Origin: Caldisericota bacterium | GTDB lineage: Bacteria; Bipolaricaulota; Bipolaricaulia; Bipolaricaulales; Bipolaricaulaceae | Assembly (NCBI GenBank): GCA_013151115.1 | Contig: JAADIW010000079.1 | Span: forward strand, 1 to 6,259 | Direction: 5' to 3' | Length of the DNA: 6,259 nucleotides | Shown: positions 5,373-6,259 of the stretch, piece after piece | Layout of the letters: each line of letters begins with the position of its first letter | How positions within the stretch are numbered: the stretch's first letter is position 1 | Program-made: the position numbers and the translations under genes | The notes under the pieces: generated by a model | The model's input: the letters and a program-made list of their open reading frames with translations, nothing else | Told to the model about the DNA's origin: nothing | The model's database searches: none

Positions 5373-6212
5373 ATGCCCGAGCTTCCCGATCTGGAGATAA
5401 TCGCCGCGGTCCTGGCCCCCCGGGTCGTCGGGAGGACGATCCGGGGGGCCGAGGCCCGACATCCGGCCTTCCTCCAGTCCACCGACCCCCCGCTCGCCCG
5501 GATGGAGGGCCGGGAACTCACCGGGACCGGGCGGCGGGGCAAATACCTCCTCTTCCACCTCTCCGGGGGGCTCCTCTTCGCCGTGCACCTCATGCGGGCC
5601 GGGTGGGTGTGGCACGGCCCCTCGCGCTACGACGCCACCAAGAGCACCGTGTTCCGCATCGCGCTCGATGACGGGACCGATATCCGCGTGATCGAGGCGG
5701 GCTTCCCCAAGCTCTCCCGGGGTTGGCTGCTCACCGGCCCCGAGGAGGGGCCGCTGGCGGAACTGGGCGTGGAGCCGCTGGACGAGGGCTTCACCCTCGA
5801 GCGGTTCGCGGGGATCGTCGCGGGGAAGCGCCGCCAGATCAAGAAGCTCCTCGTCGACCAGAAGCTCATCGCCGGGATCGGGAACGCCTACGCGGACGAG
5901 ATCCTCTTCGCCGCACGTATCTCCCCGTTCCGCTACGCCCACACCTTGGGGGAAGGGGAGATCGAGCGCCTGTGGCGGGCGATCCCGGAGGTCCTCCGGT
6001 GGGCCATCGCGGAGATCAAGGCCAGGGTGGGCGACGGCCTGTACCAGGAGGAAGAACGCTCCTTCCTCCGGGTCCACGGACGGGCGGGCAAGCCCTGTCC
6101 TGAATGCGGCACCCCCATCGGCGAGGTCCTCCTGGGCGGGCAACGCACCGATTTCTGTCCCCGGTGCCAACACGTGGACGAATTCCCCGGGCGCGCCCGC
6201 GGTGCCGGCTGA
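5373..6212 (+). CDS. mutM: Fpg/Nei family DNA glycosylase (formamidopyrimidine-DNA glycosylase)
   Basis: The 279-residue enzyme removes oxidised bases such as 8-oxoguanine or FapyG from DNA and nicks the abasic site. Pro2 and Glu3 of the MPELPDLE start are the expected catalytic residues after Met removal, and Lys57 (GRRGKYLLF) is the conserved beta-hairpin lysine. The helix-two-turn-helix is around 157-183 (KKLLVDQKLIAGIGNAYADE, Asn171). A C-terminal zinc finger uses Cys242, Cys245, Cys262 and Cys265, with the DNA-contacting Arg258 in GQRTDFC. Where classic Fpg has HLGMTG, this protein has HLMRAGW (72-78), as in the Fpg/Nei-like proteins common in Actinobacteria, so lesion preference may differ. 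There is no clear Shine-Dalgarno. It starts 9 bp after the cysteine-rich gene and is probably read from the same message. Confidence 0.93.
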   Translation: MPELPDLEIIAAVLAPRVVGRTIRGAEARHPAFLQSTDPPLARMEGRELTGTGRRGKYLLFHLSGGLLFAVHLMRAGWVWHGPSRYDATKSTVFRIALDDGTDIRVIEAGFPKLSRGWLLTGPEEGPLAELGVEPLDEGFTLERFAGIVAGKRRQIKKLLVDQKLIAGIGNAYADEILFAARISPFRYAHTLGEGEIERLWRAIPEVLRWAIAEIKARVGDGLYQEEERSFLRVHGRAGKPCPECGTPIGEVLLGGQRTDFCPRCQHVDEFPGRARGAG

Positions 6213-6232
6213 CCCCCATATACCCCCCATAT
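6213..6232 (+). repeat. Short tandem repeat CCCCCATAT x2
   Basis: Immediately after the glycosylase stop, CCCCCATAT occurs at 6213-6221 and again at 6224-6232, with an 11-nt period. Two copies are too few to assign a role. The AT steps contrast with the surrounding GC-rich sequence and the repeat lies just upstream of a possible promoter. Confidence 0.5.
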
Positions 6233-6235
6233 CTC

Positions 6236-6259
6236 TTGAAAATTCGTGGTGAAGGGGTA
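6236..6259 (+). promoter_or_regulatory. Possible promoter cut by the right edge
   Basis: TTGAAA (6236-6241) matches the -35 consensus TTGACA at five positions. After a 16-nt spacer the window ends in TA (6258-6259), where a -10 box would begin. The second half is outside the window, so this is only suggestive of a new transcription unit after the glycosylase gene. Confidence 0.25.

Noticed and set aside
6189..6198. Palindrome GGGCGCGCCC near the end of the glycosylase gene
   Set aside because: Lies within coding sequence, and short GC palindromes are common at this base composition.
4740..6230. A 496-codon open frame on the minus strand across the cysteine-rich and glycosylase genes
   Set aside because: Low-complexity shadow of two well supported plus-strand genes; no signal, motif or ribosome site supports it.
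1..6259. CRISPR array, tRNA, rRNA, insertion sequence or phage genes
   Set aside because: No regularly spaced direct repeats, cloverleaf-like segments, rRNA motifs, transposase motifs or terminal inverted repeats were seen on either strand.

Overview
The window is a strongly GC-rich piece of what looks like a thermophilic bacterial chromosome. Genes are packed tightly, with frequent start/stop overlaps. The bacterial assignment rests on an RsuA/RluB-type pseudouridine synthase, a MutM/Fpg-family DNA glycosylase and Shine-Dalgarno-led starts. The thermophile inference rests mainly on the left edge. There, a minus-strand frame encodes a CPNCGG...RLAAGLP segment that closely resembles the N-terminal zinc finger of reverse gyrase, the hallmark enzyme of hyperthermophiles and some thermophiles. 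The phylum cannot be fixed from this sequence. A deep-branching thermophilic lineage (for example Bipolaricaulota/Acetothermia-like) is only a guess.

The left part (1-1218) reads leftward. A small MTH1187-family thiamine-binding protein gene overlaps by 4 bp (GTGA) the 23S/16S rRNA pseudouridine synthase gene. After a gap of about 100 bp comes the 5' end of the reverse gyrase gene, which runs off the window. No ATG, GTG or TTG start lies in frame for it, which is the main anomaly here.

The centre (1219-1308) is a compact divergent promoter region. The self-complementary hexamer TTGCAA sits exactly 17 nt from a -10-like hexamer on each side, so one -35 element may serve both directions.

The right part (1309-6212) reads rightward. 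The first set is probably one operon: a small exported protein of unknown function, a LolD/MacB-type ABC ATPase and a MacB/FtsX-type permease (overlaps of 11 and 8 bp), then a glyoxylate reductase/hydroxyacid dehydrogenase 9 bp further on. A second unit begins at a TACAAT box near 4776. It holds an exported protein rich in cysteine pairs (17 Cys, seven CC doublets) around an Ig-like middle segment, followed 9 bp later by an Fpg/Nei-family DNA glycosylase. The last 47 bp hold a short C5ATAT tandem repeat and the possible start of another promoter.

The items most worth a second look are the CC-rich exported protein, the reverse gyrase 5' end without a canonical start, the mirror-symmetric divergent promoter, and the unknown secreted protein that precedes the ABC transporter where an adaptor protein might be expected.
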